Positions 25,763 to 34,221 of a stretch of DNA of 61,589 nt are shown here, piece by piece; position 1 is the stretch's first letter, and the number at the start of each line of letters is the position of its first letter. The notes under the pieces were generated by a model. The model was given only the letters and a program-made list of their open reading frames with translations, searched no databases and was not told the origin of the DNA. Source of the stretch: JABIDZ01 sp964619405 (lineage in GTDB: Archaea; Iainarchaeota; Iainarchaeia; Iainarchaeales; JAAZKV01); the NCBI GenBank assembly GCA_964619405.1, contig CAZUCF010000005.1:1-61589 (forward strand), read 5' to 3'. The position numbers and the translations under genes were made by a program.

Positions 25763-26197
25763 TTATTCTTCAAATTCTGTTTCTTTTCCATTCTCTATTC
25801 TTCCTTTCGCATCAATTATTTTTTGAACAGCTTTTTTTGAAGTACTTATTTTTACTATTAATTTTTTGTCAATTATTCCTTGGCTCAGAATTTTTTCATA
25901 ACCACTTTGCTTGTCTATTATATAAAAATCCTTTTCCATTTTTATTTTCTTTGCTTTAACTAATTTTCCAAGTTGATTATTTAAATCACCTAGTGAAATA
26001 CATTTTCCTTTTGTTCTTGGTTTTAGCCTACATTTTTTTAAATCTAATCTTCCTATTGAAGCAAATTTTCCTTTGTTTGCACCAGCTCTTCCTCTTCCAC
26101 CTCTCGAACCAGCACCCCTATTATTTTTTGTGTCACCCATTCCGTGCGTTCTTTCGCCCCTAACCTTATTCTTTTTTCTTCTTTTTCTTTCAGTCAT
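25763..26197 (-). CDS. rpl15: Ribosomal protein uL15
   Basis: A 144-residue large-subunit protein: RTHGMGDTKNNRGAGSRGGRGRAG and KGKFASIGR at the N-terminus, then the globular ILSQGIIDKKLIVKIS domain. The ATG of MTERKRR is used, not the TTG two codons upstream. Next gene downstream is secY, 11 bp away. Confidence 0.96.
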   Translation of the reverse strand: MTERKRRKKNKVRGERTHGMGDTKNNRGAGSRGGRGRAGANKGKFASIGRLDLKKCRLKPRTKGKCISLGDLNNQLGKLVKAKKIKMEKDFYIIDKQSGYEKILSQGIIDKKLIVKISTSKKAVQKIIDAKGRIENGKETEFEE

Positions 26198-26218
26198 AAT
26201 CAAATCACTTTTCTAATT

Positions 26219-26641
26219 TCAAATCATTCTCTCAATTAAATCATTAATTTTTTCGTTTCTATTGCCTAATGCCCCGCCCAAACTAAATGGTTTTTTTATT
26301 CCTTTCCTATCAAAACCTTTTCTTGGCGGGCTCAATCTAAATTGATTTCTAAGATTTAATTCTGATGGTTTCTTACCTTCTTTCAAACCACTTATTACCT
26401 TGCTTGTTTCTAATTTTCCTTCAATTGCTTTTCCTCTTTTCTCAATAATTTTTTTTAAAGTTTCATCATTAATTATTCCAAATGTTGCATGATTCTCAAC
26501 AACTTTTATCATTTTTAATGATTTTTGGTTTTCGGGCCAAACACTCATGCTGTTTACTCTGTCTAAACCTAACATATCAAATGTTTTTTTTATTTTTGGT
26601 TGTAAACTAATTTTTCCTCTTATTCTTATTACAGCATACAT
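26219..26641 (-). CDS. rpl30: Ribosomal protein uL30
   Basis: A 140-residue archaeal-length uL30: YAVIRIRGKISLQPKIKKTFDMLGLDRVNSM, then FRLSPPRKGFDRKGIKKPFSLGGALGNR. The long C-terminal half distinguishes it from the 60-residue bacterial form. Confidence 0.96.
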   Translation of the reverse strand: MYAVIRIRGKISLQPKIKKTFDMLGLDRVNSMSVWPENQKSLKMIKVVENHATFGIINDETLKKIIEKRGKAIEGKLETSKVISGLKEGKKPSELNLRNQFRLSPPRKGFDRKGIKKPFSLGGALGNRNEKINDLIERMI

Positions 26642-26652
26642 TTTTGATTACC

Positions 26653-27378
26653 TCATTTACTTAATTTTTTTTCAATATCTTTTGTTTTCTTTATTTTTCC
26701 TGTTTGTGCAAGCGCGTCAACTGCTGCTCCAACAAAGTTTAATTTGTTTCCCGAGTTGCCTCTTGCTTTTCCCCAAACATTTTGGATTCCTGCTAACTCC
26801 ATTACTTTTCTAATATTTTGTCCTACATTTAATCCTGTTCCTTTTGGAGCAGGTTTCAAAGTAACACTAACACTTCCTGATTTTCCAGTTACTTTAAAAG
26901 GAATTGAGTGTTTGTCTGTTGTTGGTTGTTCTTCCCACGAACCGGATCCTCTATAAACTTTTTTCAAATTTAATCTTGCTTGTCTCTTTGCTTTTACTAT
27001 TGCTGGGAACCTGTCAGTGTCTTTTCCTATTCCGATTCCAACATAACCATCTCTGTTTCCTGTTAAAACAGTTACTCTAAAACTATATTTTCTTCCTGCT
27101 CTAACAACCCTTGTTGTTTTTGCTGTGTCTACTACTTCGTCTTCTAATTTTAATAATGAATCAGATATTTCGGGTTCTCTTATTTTGTAAGAATTATCAA
27201 ATACTTCGTCCATTGAAATTATTTGCCCTTTTTGAACTTTTTTTCCAAGCTCTGTTTTTGGAGTCCAATTTGAAAGTACTTTTTCTTTTTCAATTAATTC
27301 TTTTTCAACTTTTTCTGCTATGCTTTCAGCATCATCCTTTCTTTTTTTCTTTTTCTCAAAAGCTGGTTTTCTATTCAT
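26653..27378 (-). CDS. rps5: Ribosomal protein uS5
   Basis: A 241-residue protein with the S5 double-stranded RNA-binding fold (YSFRVTVLTGNRDGYVGIGIGKD) and the C-terminal domain APKGTGLNVGQNIRKVMELAGIQNVWGKARG. The N-terminal 35 residues are highly charged. It overlaps uL18 by 4 bp (ATGA). Confidence 0.96.
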   Translation of the reverse strand: MNRKPAFEKKKKRKDDAESIAEKVEKELIEKEKVLSNWTPKTELGKKVQKGQIISMDEVFDNSYKIREPEISDSLLKLEDEVVDTAKTTRVVRAGRKYSFRVTVLTGNRDGYVGIGIGKDTDRFPAIVKAKRQARLNLKKVYRGSGSWEEQPTTDKHSIPFKVTGKSGSVSVTLKPAPKGTGLNVGQNIRKVMELAGIQNVWGKARGNSGNKLNFVGAAVDALAQTGKIKKTKDIEKKLSK

Positions 27379-27920
27379 TCTTTCACCTTTAAAATATCTT
27401 CTTTTGCTTTTTCAAATTTTTTTGTTATATCTGTAATTCCTTTTTTCTCGTAATCTGAAAATTTTTCTTTATTTTCTTTAAAATATTTTTCAAGAATTGT
27501 TCCATTAATTCTTTCTTCTTTTGGTAAAGCTTCTTTTGAGTGAGGTATTTCTATTCCTGCATCAAGCAATCCTTTCAAGCAAGCAAATAATGTTCCGCCG
27601 TGACTTGGTTTCCTTCTACCAATATCAATTATTGCTTTTTTTTCACTCATTCTTTTTCCGAGTAATAATCCTGTTAAATATGATGATGGTGTATTATTGG
27701 TTCCATAAAAACCAAATTTTTCTAATTCGCTTGAATTTGCTTGTGCTATTGTTTCGTCTCCTTTTGGGTTAAATTTTACGGCTTGTGCAACTATTCTCTT
27801 ATTTGTTTTTCTAATAATTATCCTTGTTTTTTTAGATTTTATTAATGCTAATCTTTTAGTATAATTGGTTTTTCCTTTTTGTCTTCGCTTGAATTTTGTT
27901 TGGAATGTTTTGTCTTTCAT
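27375..27920 (-). CDS. rpl18: Ribosomal protein uL18
   Basis: A 181-residue 5S-rRNA-binding protein: FKRRQKGKTNYTKRLALIKSKKTRIIIRKTNKRI, and LLLGKRMSEKKAIIDIG. Overlaps both eL19 and uS5 by 4 bp, a sign of translational coupling. Confidence 0.96.
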   Translation of the reverse strand: MKDKTFQTKFKRRQKGKTNYTKRLALIKSKKTRIIIRKTNKRIVAQAVKFNPKGDETIAQANSSELEKFGFYGTNNTPSSYLTGLLLGKRMSEKKAIIDIGRRKPSHGGTLFACLKGLLDAGIEIPHSKEALPKEERINGTILEKYFKENKEKFSDYEKKGITDITKKFEKAKEDILKVKE

Positions 27921-28363
27921 TTTTTTTCACCTTCAACATAATCTATTAAGTATTTTTTTCCTTTAAAATATCCGCCCTTTATTTTTCTGTATAAATTTGA
28001 ATAACCTATTTCTTCGACTTCTTTTGTTTTTTCTTTTCTTAATTCTCTTAGGGTTCTTCTTTGTGCTCTTACTTTATTCATCCATGTTTTCTTTTTTTCA
28101 ATTCGTGCTTTTTTTGTTCCTTTTCTCTTTCCTTTTCCACTTTTTCTTCCTTTTCTTTTTTGTTCTTTTAGAGCTCTTGCTCTTCCCTTGCTTTGCTGGT
28201 TATCTTGTTTCTTTTTTATTGCTCTGTCAGCAATTAATCCTCGTAAATCATCTTTTGTCATTGCTTCTCTAACTTTTGTTTCAGTTTTTGGATCAATGTA
28301 AATTCTTCCTACTCCAACCTTCATTATTTTTGCTGATAATTCTTTTGCTTTTCTTAATTCCAT
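27917..28363 (-). CDS. rpl19e: Ribosomal protein eL19
   Basis: A 148-residue basic helical protein: ELRKAKELSAKIMKVGVGRIYIDP, KGRARALKEQKRKGRKSGKGKRKGTKKARI, and RTLRELRKEK. The ATG is chosen because GGTGA lies five bases before it; an in-frame GTG further upstream is that same ribosome-binding site. Confidence 0.96.
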   Translation of the reverse strand: MELRKAKELSAKIMKVGVGRIYIDPKTETKVREAMTKDDLRGLIADRAIKKKQDNQQSKGRARALKEQKRKGRKSGKGKRKGTKKARIEKKKTWMNKVRAQRRTLRELRKEKTKEVEEIGYSNLYRKIKGGYFKGKKYLIDYVEGEKK

Positions 28364-28373
28364 AATATTCACC

Positions 28374-29018
28374 TTAGTTTAGAATCCAAATTCCTTTTTT
28401 GTTTGCGTTTTTTATTATTTCATTTCTTTTTCTTTTTCCAACAGTTGAACCTATCCTTATAGCATTTTCTTTTACATTTACTTTTTCTAAATCTTTAACA
28501 TTTTCAACTCTTATTTCTTTGTAACCAGAAGGGTGAATATCTCTTATTTCTTTTTTGCTTCTATAACCTATTTTTGGTCTGAAACCATGTTGTAATCCTC
28601 TGTCTAAATCAATTGACCTTGGTTTTCTCCATTTTTGCCATTTTTTATTACTTTTTCTTCTAATATTTTTTTTACCAAATCTTCCTCTAAATGTTGGGTG
28701 CTTTTTTTTGTCCTCAATTATTTTTTGGTTTTCTTTTGCTTCACTACTTTTATTTTTGTTAACCTTTTTTTCTTTTTTAATAAAAATTTTTTTAACTTCT
28801 TTTTCTGTTTTTGATTCTTTTTTATCATTTTTTTCAATCTCTTTGTTAGTAATTTCTTTTTTTACTTCTTTTTTTTCAACTGTTTTGCTAGCAATTTCAG
28901 TTTTATTTTTTGTTTCAATTACTGGTTCTTTTTCAATATTTTTTTTTGTAACAACTGTTTTTTTTGTTTTATGCTCTTTTTTTGCAACCGTTTTAACTTT
29001 TTTTGTTTTTTCTGTCAT
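28374..29018 (-). CDS. rpl32e: Ribosomal protein eL32 with long charged N-terminal extension
   Basis: A 214-residue protein. The eL32 core begins near residue 100: HPTFRGRFGKKNIRRKSNKKWQKWRKPRS, IDLDRGLQHGFRPKIGYRS and HPSGYKE. The first 95 residues are almost entirely K, E, T, V and N in low-complexity runs, absent from typical archaeal eL32 (about 130 residues). Some archaea do carry N-terminal extensions on eL32, but this one is of simple composition. Confidence 0.95.
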   Translation of the reverse strand: MTEKTKKVKTVAKKEHKTKKTVVTKKNIEKEPVIETKNKTEIASKTVEKKEVKKEITNKEIEKNDKKESKTEKEVKKIFIKKEKKVNKNKSSEAKENQKIIEDKKKHPTFRGRFGKKNIRRKSNKKWQKWRKPRSIDLDRGLQHGFRPKIGYRSKKEIRDIHPSGYKEIRVENVKDLEKVNVKENAIRIGSTVGKRKRNEIIKNANKKGIWILN

Positions 29019-29019
29019 T

Positions 29020-29607
29020 TTACTCACGTCCTTGTATTACCTGAAAATGAAAATCTTCAGGAATTTCTTCAATATTTCCTTTTTTAACTAAATAAATACC
29101 ATCAGTAAATCTTCTAATATCTTTTTTCTGAACTTTTGTTGCTAGTCTAATGTTTGCTGAAGTTTGACTAACTTCTTCCAAATTATTTCCTGTTATTGTT
29201 ATGTCTTGTCCTTTTATCTCAATTTTTGTTTGCCCAACTACTTTTGCTTCTCTTGGGTGTTTTTCTCCTATAAAATTTTTTATAAAAACAATATTATTTT
29301 TTAATTCAGCAGTCATTGGAAAGTGTGAATAAGAAATTTTCATTTCATATTTGTAACCAAACTTTAAACCATAAACCAAATTTTCTATGTGGGAAATTAC
29401 AGTATTCAATAATGCACTTGTTTGCTTGTTTGATGGTTTACCTATAATAATAATTGAGTTACCATTTTTTTCAAGTCTTAACCTGTGGCTCTCAAAGTTC
29501 TTGGTTATCTCGCCTTTTTCAGTTTTTACTGTTACTTTGTGGCCTTCAGCACTAATAGTAATTCCTTCGGGAACTTTCAGAGTTTTTATTATTTCTTCTT
29601 CAACCAT
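29020..29607 (-). CDS. rpl6: Ribosomal protein uL6
   Basis: A 195-residue protein with two L6 repeats: KVPEGITISAEGHKVTVKTEKGEI and VVGQTKIEIKGQDITITGNNLEEVSQTSANI, then KDIRRFTDGIYLVKKG. It lies one base from eL32 and 9 bp after uS8. Confidence 0.96.
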   Translation of the reverse strand: MVEEEIIKTLKVPEGITISAEGHKVTVKTEKGEITKNFESHRLRLEKNGNSIIIIGKPSNKQTSALLNTVISHIENLVYGLKFGYKYEMKISYSHFPMTAELKNNIVFIKNFIGEKHPREAKVVGQTKIEIKGQDITITGNNLEEVSQTSANIRLATKVQKKDIRRFTDGIYLVKKGNIEEIPEDFHFQVIQGRE

Positions 29608-29615
29608 TTTTTCAC

Positions 29616-30008
29616 CTAATAAATAAATGCTATTAGTCTTCCGCCTAATCCTTTTTCTTTTGCTTGTGTGTGAGACATTATTCCTTTGGGTGTTGAAACT
29701 ATTAATATTCCAACATCTCTTGCGGGCAAATATCTTTTTTCATATTTTTCAAAACCGCTTTTTTTAACAGCATATCTTGGTTTTATTCCTTTGCAAGTAT
29801 TAATTTTTCCATTTAATTTTACTATGACTGAGATTATTCCTTTGTCTTCTTCTAATTTATATTCGCTTATATAATCATTTTCTTTTGCAACTCTTAATAG
29901 TTCTCCCAAAAATTTTGATGCTGGTTTTATGTGGCATTCGCTTTTCGAAATTGCCTCAGCATTCCTTATTTTGGTTAACGCATCTGTTATTGGATCATTC
30001 ATACTCAT
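29616..30008 (-). CDS. rps8: Ribosomal protein uS8
   Basis: A 130-residue small-subunit assembly protein: NDPITDALTKIRNAEA at the N-terminus and DVGILIVSTPKGIMSHTQAKEKGLGGRLIAFIY at the end, the 16S-binding motif. Eight bases separate it from uS14. Confidence 0.97.
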   Translation of the reverse strand: MSMNDPITDALTKIRNAEAISKSECHIKPASKFLGELLRVAKENDYISEYKLEEDKGIISVIVKLNGKINTCKGIKPRYAVKKSGFEKYEKRYLPARDVGILIVSTPKGIMSHTQAKEKGLGGRLIAFIY

Positions 30009-30016
30009 TTTAACAC

Positions 30017-30175
30017 CTAATCATATTTCTTGAAGCCTAATCTTTCAGCATTTTGCTTAAAGCATCTCCTACAAATTCCTAATTTATATTTACTAATCAA
30101 TCCCTTGTGAGTTCCGCACATTGTGCATCTTTTTTTTCGTTTAGAGAATTTTTCAGATTTTTCTGCTTCACTCAT
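30017..30175 (-). CDS. rps14: Ribosomal protein uS14, zinc-binding form
   Basis: A 52-residue gene in the gap between uS8 and uL5. The translation starts MSEAEKSEKFSKRKKRC and has a zinc knuckle C17-x2-C20 and C35-x2-C38 (CTMC, CRRC), ending FKQNAERLGFKKYD, all diagnostic of archaeal uS14. Its ATG overlaps the uL5 stop codon by 4 bp. Position uL5-uS14-uS8 is the canonical one. Confidence 0.96.
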   Translation of the reverse strand: MSEAEKSEKFSKRKKRCTMCGTHKGLISKYKLGICRRCFKQNAERLGFKKYD

Positions 30176-30666
30176 TCTAATTCAACTCCAAGTCCTTTTA
30201 CAAATTCAACTGCTTCTTCTTTTGTTACTCTTTGTTTTTTTCCAACTCTCTTCTTTTTTATTTTTCTAACTTTTACTCTGTAACCTATTTTTTTTAAAGT
30301 TACTAAAACATCAAATCCGAGTATTCCTAATTTCGGATCATATTTTATTCCTGGTAAATCAATATGTTCTCTTATTCCAAAACCAAAATTTCCTTCTTTG
30401 TCAAAGCTTCTTGATTTCATTCTATTTTCTTTTGCTTTAAGAGCTTCTTTTAAAAAAGCCATTGCTTTTTCGCCTCTCAAAGTGACTTTTAATCCTAATG
30501 GAACACCTGGTCTAACACCCCAATCAGGAATTCTTTTATTGCCATGTGTTTTTACTGGTTTTCTTCCAGTTATCAAAGTTATTATTTGTTCTCCTTTCTT
30601 CATTTTGTCGTTATCTGCACCAACGCCCATATTAACAACAACTTTTTCTAATAATATTTTCTGCAT
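30172..30666 (-). CDS. rpl5: Ribosomal protein uL5
   Basis: A 164-residue 5S-RNP protein: KILLEKVVVNMGVG, PVKTHGNKRIPDWGVRPGVPLGLKVTLRG and FGIREHIDLPGIKYDPKLGILGFDV. It lies 11 bp after eS4. Confidence 0.97.
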   Translation of the reverse strand: MQKILLEKVVVNMGVGADNDKMKKGEQIITLITGRKPVKTHGNKRIPDWGVRPGVPLGLKVTLRGEKAMAFLKEALKAKENRMKSRSFDKEGNFGFGIREHIDLPGIKYDPKLGILGFDVLVTLKKIGYRVKVRKIKKKRVGKKQRVTKEEAVEFVKGLGVELE

Positions 30667-30677
30667 TTAAACACCTT

Positions 30678-31379
30678 TTAAAATTGAACCTCTTTTTCAT
30701 CATTGCTAATGGCAATTATATTTTTTGCTATTGTTTCAAATATTATTCCATTTTGTTCTATTTTTACTAATTTTTCTCTTTTTACTGTTGAAGGAGCAAT
30801 TTCTTTTATTATTCCTTTTTCAGAACAATGCGAACCTTTTATTATGTATACAACAGCGTTTTCTTTTAGTTTAATTATTTTTTTTATTTTTCCTTCTGGT
30901 ATACTTACTTGTATTGAATCGCCTACTTTCACTTCATTATTAATAAATGTTCTTCCATCATTTGTTGTTATTTGAACTTTGCCTTTGTAAGAATTTTTGT
31001 GAGTAATTTTACAAATCTTTTCTTTTGGTTCTTCTTTAATTTCTTTTAATGTTAATCTTCCATTTTTATCAAATATTGTTATGAAAAATAATTTTTGTTT
31101 TTCTATTGTAATGGTATCAAATAAACCAATTCCATGTCTATAATCAATTTTTATTTTACCATTAATTTTTACTTCCTTGTTCAACAAAATATTTTTGGCT
31201 TCTTTTAAATTACTTGCAATTTTTATGTAATCTCTTAATATAATTCCTAATGGTATGGCATTAGCATCGTGTGCGCCTGCTCTGTTTTTTATTGTCCAAA
31301 CATTTTCCTTTCTTTTTATTTTCCTTGTTTTTGGTGCATTTATTGCCTTTAATTTTTTATTTTGTCCTTTCTTACTCAT
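30678..31379 (-). CDS. rps4e: Ribosomal protein eS4
   Basis: A 233-residue protein with S4-like and KOW domains: LKAINAPKTRKIKRKENVW, GAHDANAIPLGIILRDYIKIA and NEVKVNGKI-like LLNKEVKINGKIKIDYRHGIGLFD. Overlaps uL24 by 4 bp. Confidence 0.96.
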   Translation of the reverse strand: MSKKGQNKKLKAINAPKTRKIKRKENVWTIKNRAGAHDANAIPLGIILRDYIKIASNLKEAKNILLNKEVKINGKIKIDYRHGIGLFDTITIEKQKLFFITIFDKNGRLTLKEIKEEPKEKICKITHKNSYKGKVQITTNDGRTFINNEVKVGDSIQVSIPEGKIKKIIKLKENAVVYIIKGSHCSEKGIIKEIAPSTVKREKLVKIEQNGIIFETIAKNIIAISNDEKEVQF

Positions 31380-31735
31380 TTTTTCACACTCTTAATTTTT
31401 TTTAATCTTTTTTTATCACTTGTTTCTAATTCTCTAACAATAACTTTTGATGGGTCAATTGCTACATCAAATTCAGTCCCATCACTTTTTTTTCTTATAA
31501 CTTTTTCAACAAATATTTTTCCATTTTTTCTATCTAATTTAATTATTTTTCCTTCGCTTCCTTTAAAAGAACCCCTTACTATTTTTACAACATCATTTTT
31601 TCTTAATGGGATACTTCTTGTTTTAAGTTCTTTTCTTAATCTTTCACTTAAATGTCCTGCAAGAGTCTTTGCTTTTTTTTGGATTGGTGCAGTAAATGCA
31701 TTTTTTCTCGTTTTTCTTGGTTTACTTGAATTCAT
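31376..31735 (-). CDS. rpl24: Ribosomal protein uL24
   Basis: A 119-residue KOW protein: HLSERLRKELKTRSIPLRKNDVVKIVRGSFKGSEGKI. Binds the exit-tunnel side of the large subunit. It lies between uL14 and eS4 as usual. Confidence 0.97.
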   Translation of the reverse strand: MNSSKPRKTRKNAFTAPIQKKAKTLAGHLSERLRKELKTRSIPLRKNDVVKIVRGSFKGSEGKIIKLDRKNGKIFVEKVIRKKSDGTEFDVAIDPSKVIVRELETSDKKRLKKIKSVKK

Positions 31736-31745
31736 TTTATCACAC

Positions 31746-32144
31746 TCACACTACTACTGAAGCCATTCCGGCTATTTTTGGAAACCTTTCTCCAACTTCT
31801 TTTGCAACACAACCCTTAATTTCTGATGCTTTTGGTAAACCATCTACATCAACAAGGACAACTGCGTTATCTTCAAATTTAACTCTCATTCCGTTTGCTC
31901 TTCTGAATTCTTTTCTTGTTCTTACTACTACTGCTTTTTCTATTTTTCCTCTCATCTCTGGTTTTCCTTTTTTTATTACAACATTAACCATTGAACCAAT
32001 TCCTGCTTTTGGAATAGCTCTTTTCTTGTTGTGATATTTGAAAACTGATATAATATAAACTTCTTTTGCTCCACTATTATCAGTGCAAGTAACCATGCTT
32101 TTAAGCGTTAACGCTTTATTATTTTTTATGCTCATTGATCTCAT
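31746..32144 (-). CDS. rpl14: Ribosomal protein uL14
   Basis: A 132-residue protein: SMVTCTDNSGAKEVYIISVF, IGSMVNVVIKKGKPEMRGKI and FEDNAVVLVDVDGLPKASEIKG. Overlaps uS17 by 4 bp. Confidence 0.97.
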   Translation of the reverse strand: MRSMSIKNNKALTLKSMVTCTDNSGAKEVYIISVFKYHNKKRAIPKAGIGSMVNVVIKKGKPEMRGKIEKAVVVRTRKEFRRANGMRVKFEDNAVVLVDVDGLPKASEIKGCVAKEVGERFPKIAGMASVVV

Positions 32145-32464
32145 TTTTTTTCACCGGTAATAACTTTCATAACAACAAAATTTTTTGTTTTACTGATTTT
32201 TCTTGTTTCTCCAATAATAACTTTGTCGCCTTCTTTAACAATCATTCCTTCAGGAACGTGTGCTTTGATTTTTGAAAATACTTTCTTGTATCTTTCATAT
32301 TTTGAAATATAATGTGTTATTTCTCTTTTCACAGTTATTGTTTTATTTGCTTTTGCTGAAGTAACAATTCCCTCGAATATATTTCCTCTTATGGGATATT
32401 GTTTTTCTTTTTTAACTTCAACTTTTTTTTCAGGAACTTCCTTTTTAATTTTTTTTGTAACCAT
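32141..32464 (-). CDS. rps17: Ribosomal protein uS17
   Basis: A 107-residue OB-fold protein: YPIRGNIFEGIVTSAKANKTITVKREI and SKIKAHVPEGMIVKEGDKVIIGETR. The first 25 residues are Lys/Glu-rich. The ATG of MVTKKIKK follows GGTGATTTTT; the longer frame begins at a GTG within that ribosome-binding site. Confidence 0.96.
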   Translation of the reverse strand: MVTKKIKKEVPEKKVEVKKEKQYPIRGNIFEGIVTSAKANKTITVKREITHYISKYERYKKVFSKIKAHVPEGMIVKEGDKVIIGETRKISKTKNFVVMKVITGEKK

Positions 32465-32469
32465 AAAAA

Positions 32470-32739
32470 TCACCTATTAATTCTGTCTTCGGGTCTCTTA
32501 AGAATTTTTTTTCCATCCACAATAATTTTTTCTCCAACATCAAATTCAAAAACACATTCTTTTTTTGGAATAACTTTTTTGTTTTCCAAAACAAAAGTGT
32601 TTTTTGTTTCATCAATTATTTTTCCTTTAATTCCAATTCTGTGTGGATCCGAGCTTTCAACAACTTTAACATTTAATCCAATCATCTCGTGAACTAAAAT
32701 ATTATTGTTATTTATCTCATAATTCATTCCCTTTATCAT
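32470..32739 (-). CDS. rnp1: RNase P protein subunit Rpp29 (Pop4)
   Basis: An 89-residue Sm-like protein subunit of archaeal RNase P, which trims tRNA 5' ends. ILVHEMIGLNVKVVESSDPHRIGIKGKIIDET, then KKVIPKKECVFEF and LKRPEDRI at the end, match the family. Its position between aIF1 and uS17 is conserved in archaea. Other RNase P proteins and the RNA are not in the window. Confidence 0.93.
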   Translation of the reverse strand: MIKGMNYEINNNNILVHEMIGLNVKVVESSDPHRIGIKGKIIDETKNTFVLENKKVIPKKECVFEFDVGEKIIVDGKKILKRPEDRINR

Positions 32740-32747
32740 CTTTCCCC

Positions 32748-33050
32748 CTACATTTCAATTAAATCTTCATTAAATCCTTTGGCAATGAGAAACGCTTTTA
32801 ATTTGTTTTTGTGATCTCCTTGTAATTCTATTATATTATCTTTTACTGTTCCCCCGCAAGCAAATTTTTGTTTCATTTCTTTTCCCAATTCTTTAACCAT
32901 TTCTTTTTCCTCAATTCCGGTTATTATTGTTACCATTTTTTTGAATCTAATTCTTTTGACTTCGATTCTAATTTTTTGTTGCCCTTTGGTTATATTTGCA
33001 ATATCAAACAAATCTTTTGGTAACCCGCTAATTTTATCAATTTCTTGCAT
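32748..33050 (-). CDS. sui1: Translation initiation factor aIF1 (SUI1)
   Basis: A 100-residue SUI1 protein that checks start-codon selection. Core: ISGLPKDLFDIANI, QKIRIEVKRIRFKKMVTIITGIE, KFACGGTVKDNIIELQGDHKNKLKAFL. The ATG of MQEIDKI is used because AGGAGG lies six bases upstream; it overlaps the uL29 gene by 14 bp. The longer frame would translate the ribosome-binding site. Confidence 0.95.
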   Translation of the reverse strand: MQEIDKISGLPKDLFDIANITKGQQKIRIEVKRIRFKKMVTIITGIEEKEMVKELGKEMKQKFACGGTVKDNIIELQGDHKNKLKAFLIAKGFNEDLIEM

Positions 33051-33249
33051 CACTTGCCTCCTTCTCATTTATTAATGTAAGTAATCTTGCAATATCTTTT
33101 CTAATTTTTTTTATTTTTCCTGGATTCTCACTTTTTGTTCCTGACGCTATTGTTGATCGTTCTTTGCTTAATTCTTGTTTTAATTCAATAACATTTTGTT
33201 CTAATTCATTAATACTCAAACCAATCATTTCTTTTTTTTTCAAACTCAT
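33037..33249 (-). CDS. rpl29: Ribosomal protein uL29
   Basis: A 70-residue helical-hairpin protein: LSINELEQNVIELKQELSKERS, SENPGKIKKIRKDIARLLTLINEKE. The ATG of MSLKKKEM is supported by GTGATTAAA upstream, and a longer GTG frame is not needed. Lies between uS3 and aIF1. Confidence 0.95.
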   Translation of the reverse strand: MSLKKKEMIGLSINELEQNVIELKQELSKERSTIASGTKSENPGKIKKIRKDIARLLTLINEKEASDARN

Positions 33250-33254
33250 TTTAA

Positions 33255-34211
33255 TCACTTTTTAATTTTTTCTTCCTTGTGTTTTATTTTCTCAACTTTC
33301 TTACTTATTTTTTCAACAATACCTTCTTTTTTTGGCTTATCTTCTTTTTCATTTGTATTTTTTGTTTCATTACTTACTTCTTTTTGTTTTGTTGTTTCTT
33401 CGCTTGTTTTATCTTTAAGTTCTTTTTCATTATTTGTTTTTTTTACATCAATTTTTGTTTCTTTGTTTTTATCTTCTTTTTTAATTTCAATTGCTTCTTC
33501 TTTGTTTTGTTTTGTTGTTTCTTCGCTTGTATCTTTTACTTTTTCATTATCTTCTTTTTTTTCGCTTTCAATTTCTTGTTCTTTCTTTTCTTCTTTAACC
33601 TTTTTCATATTTTCCATGACTTTTTTTACATCAATTTTGTCTGGGAAAATAACTTCTGGGTGAATAATACTTAATTTTATTCCAATTGCGCCTATTTTTG
33701 GGTTTGCTGATGCTTGTGCTCTGTCAACAAGTTTTGATTGTGCTCCAATTTTTTTCATGTATCCTATGGCAATTCTTTGTTTTCTTTTTCTTGCTCCTTT
33801 TGCTCCTAAAGCTCCTTTAAATACTAATTCAACACCTTGTGCGCCAGAATCCATTATGTCTTTTACTACTCTAAAAGAAATGCTTCTCCAAGAATAACCT
33901 CTGTTCATCATTGAAGCCATTTTTTCAACAATTATTTTTGCATTTAAATTTGGTTTCTTTATTTCTTGTATTTCTATTTGGGGGTTATCAATTTTGTATT
34001 TTTTTGCAATTACTTCTGTCAAAGTTTTTATTGTTGAACCGCTTTTTCCTATTGCTAAACCTGGTTTTGCAGCATGTAAAACTATTCTTGTTACTAATGG
34101 TGTTTTTATTATTTCTAAATGACTAAATCCAGCTCTATCTAATTTTTTGGTTAGATAATTTTCTAATTCCATTCTATTGTAATTTTTTTTGATAAATGTT
34201 CTTTCAATCAT
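33255..34211 (-). CDS. rps3: Ribosomal protein uS3 with long charged C-terminal tail
   Basis: A 318-residue protein. The first 210 residues hold the KH domain (KPGLAIGKSGSTIKTLTEVIAKKY) and the uS3 C-terminal domain (MMNRGYSWRSISFRVVKDIMDSGAQGVELVFKGALGAKGARK). Residues 212-318 are almost only K, E, T, N and D in repeated blocks (TSEETTKQ occurs twice), a simple-sequence tail not needed for the fold. Overlaps nothing; uL22 lies 10 bp upstream. Confidence 0.96.
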   Translation of the reverse strand: MIERTFIKKNYNRMELENYLTKKLDRAGFSHLEIIKTPLVTRIVLHAAKPGLAIGKSGSTIKTLTEVIAKKYKIDNPQIEIQEIKKPNLNAKIIVEKMASMMNRGYSWRSISFRVVKDIMDSGAQGVELVFKGALGAKGARKRKQRIAIGYMKKIGAQSKLVDRAQASANPKIGAIGIKLSIIHPEVIFPDKIDVKKVMENMKKVKEEKKEQEIESEKKEDNEKVKDTSEETTKQNKEEAIEIKKEDKNKETKIDVKKTNNEKELKDKTSEETTKQKEVSNETKNTNEKEDKPKKEGIVEKISKKVEKIKHKEEKIKK

Positions 34212-34221
34212 TTTTTCACCT

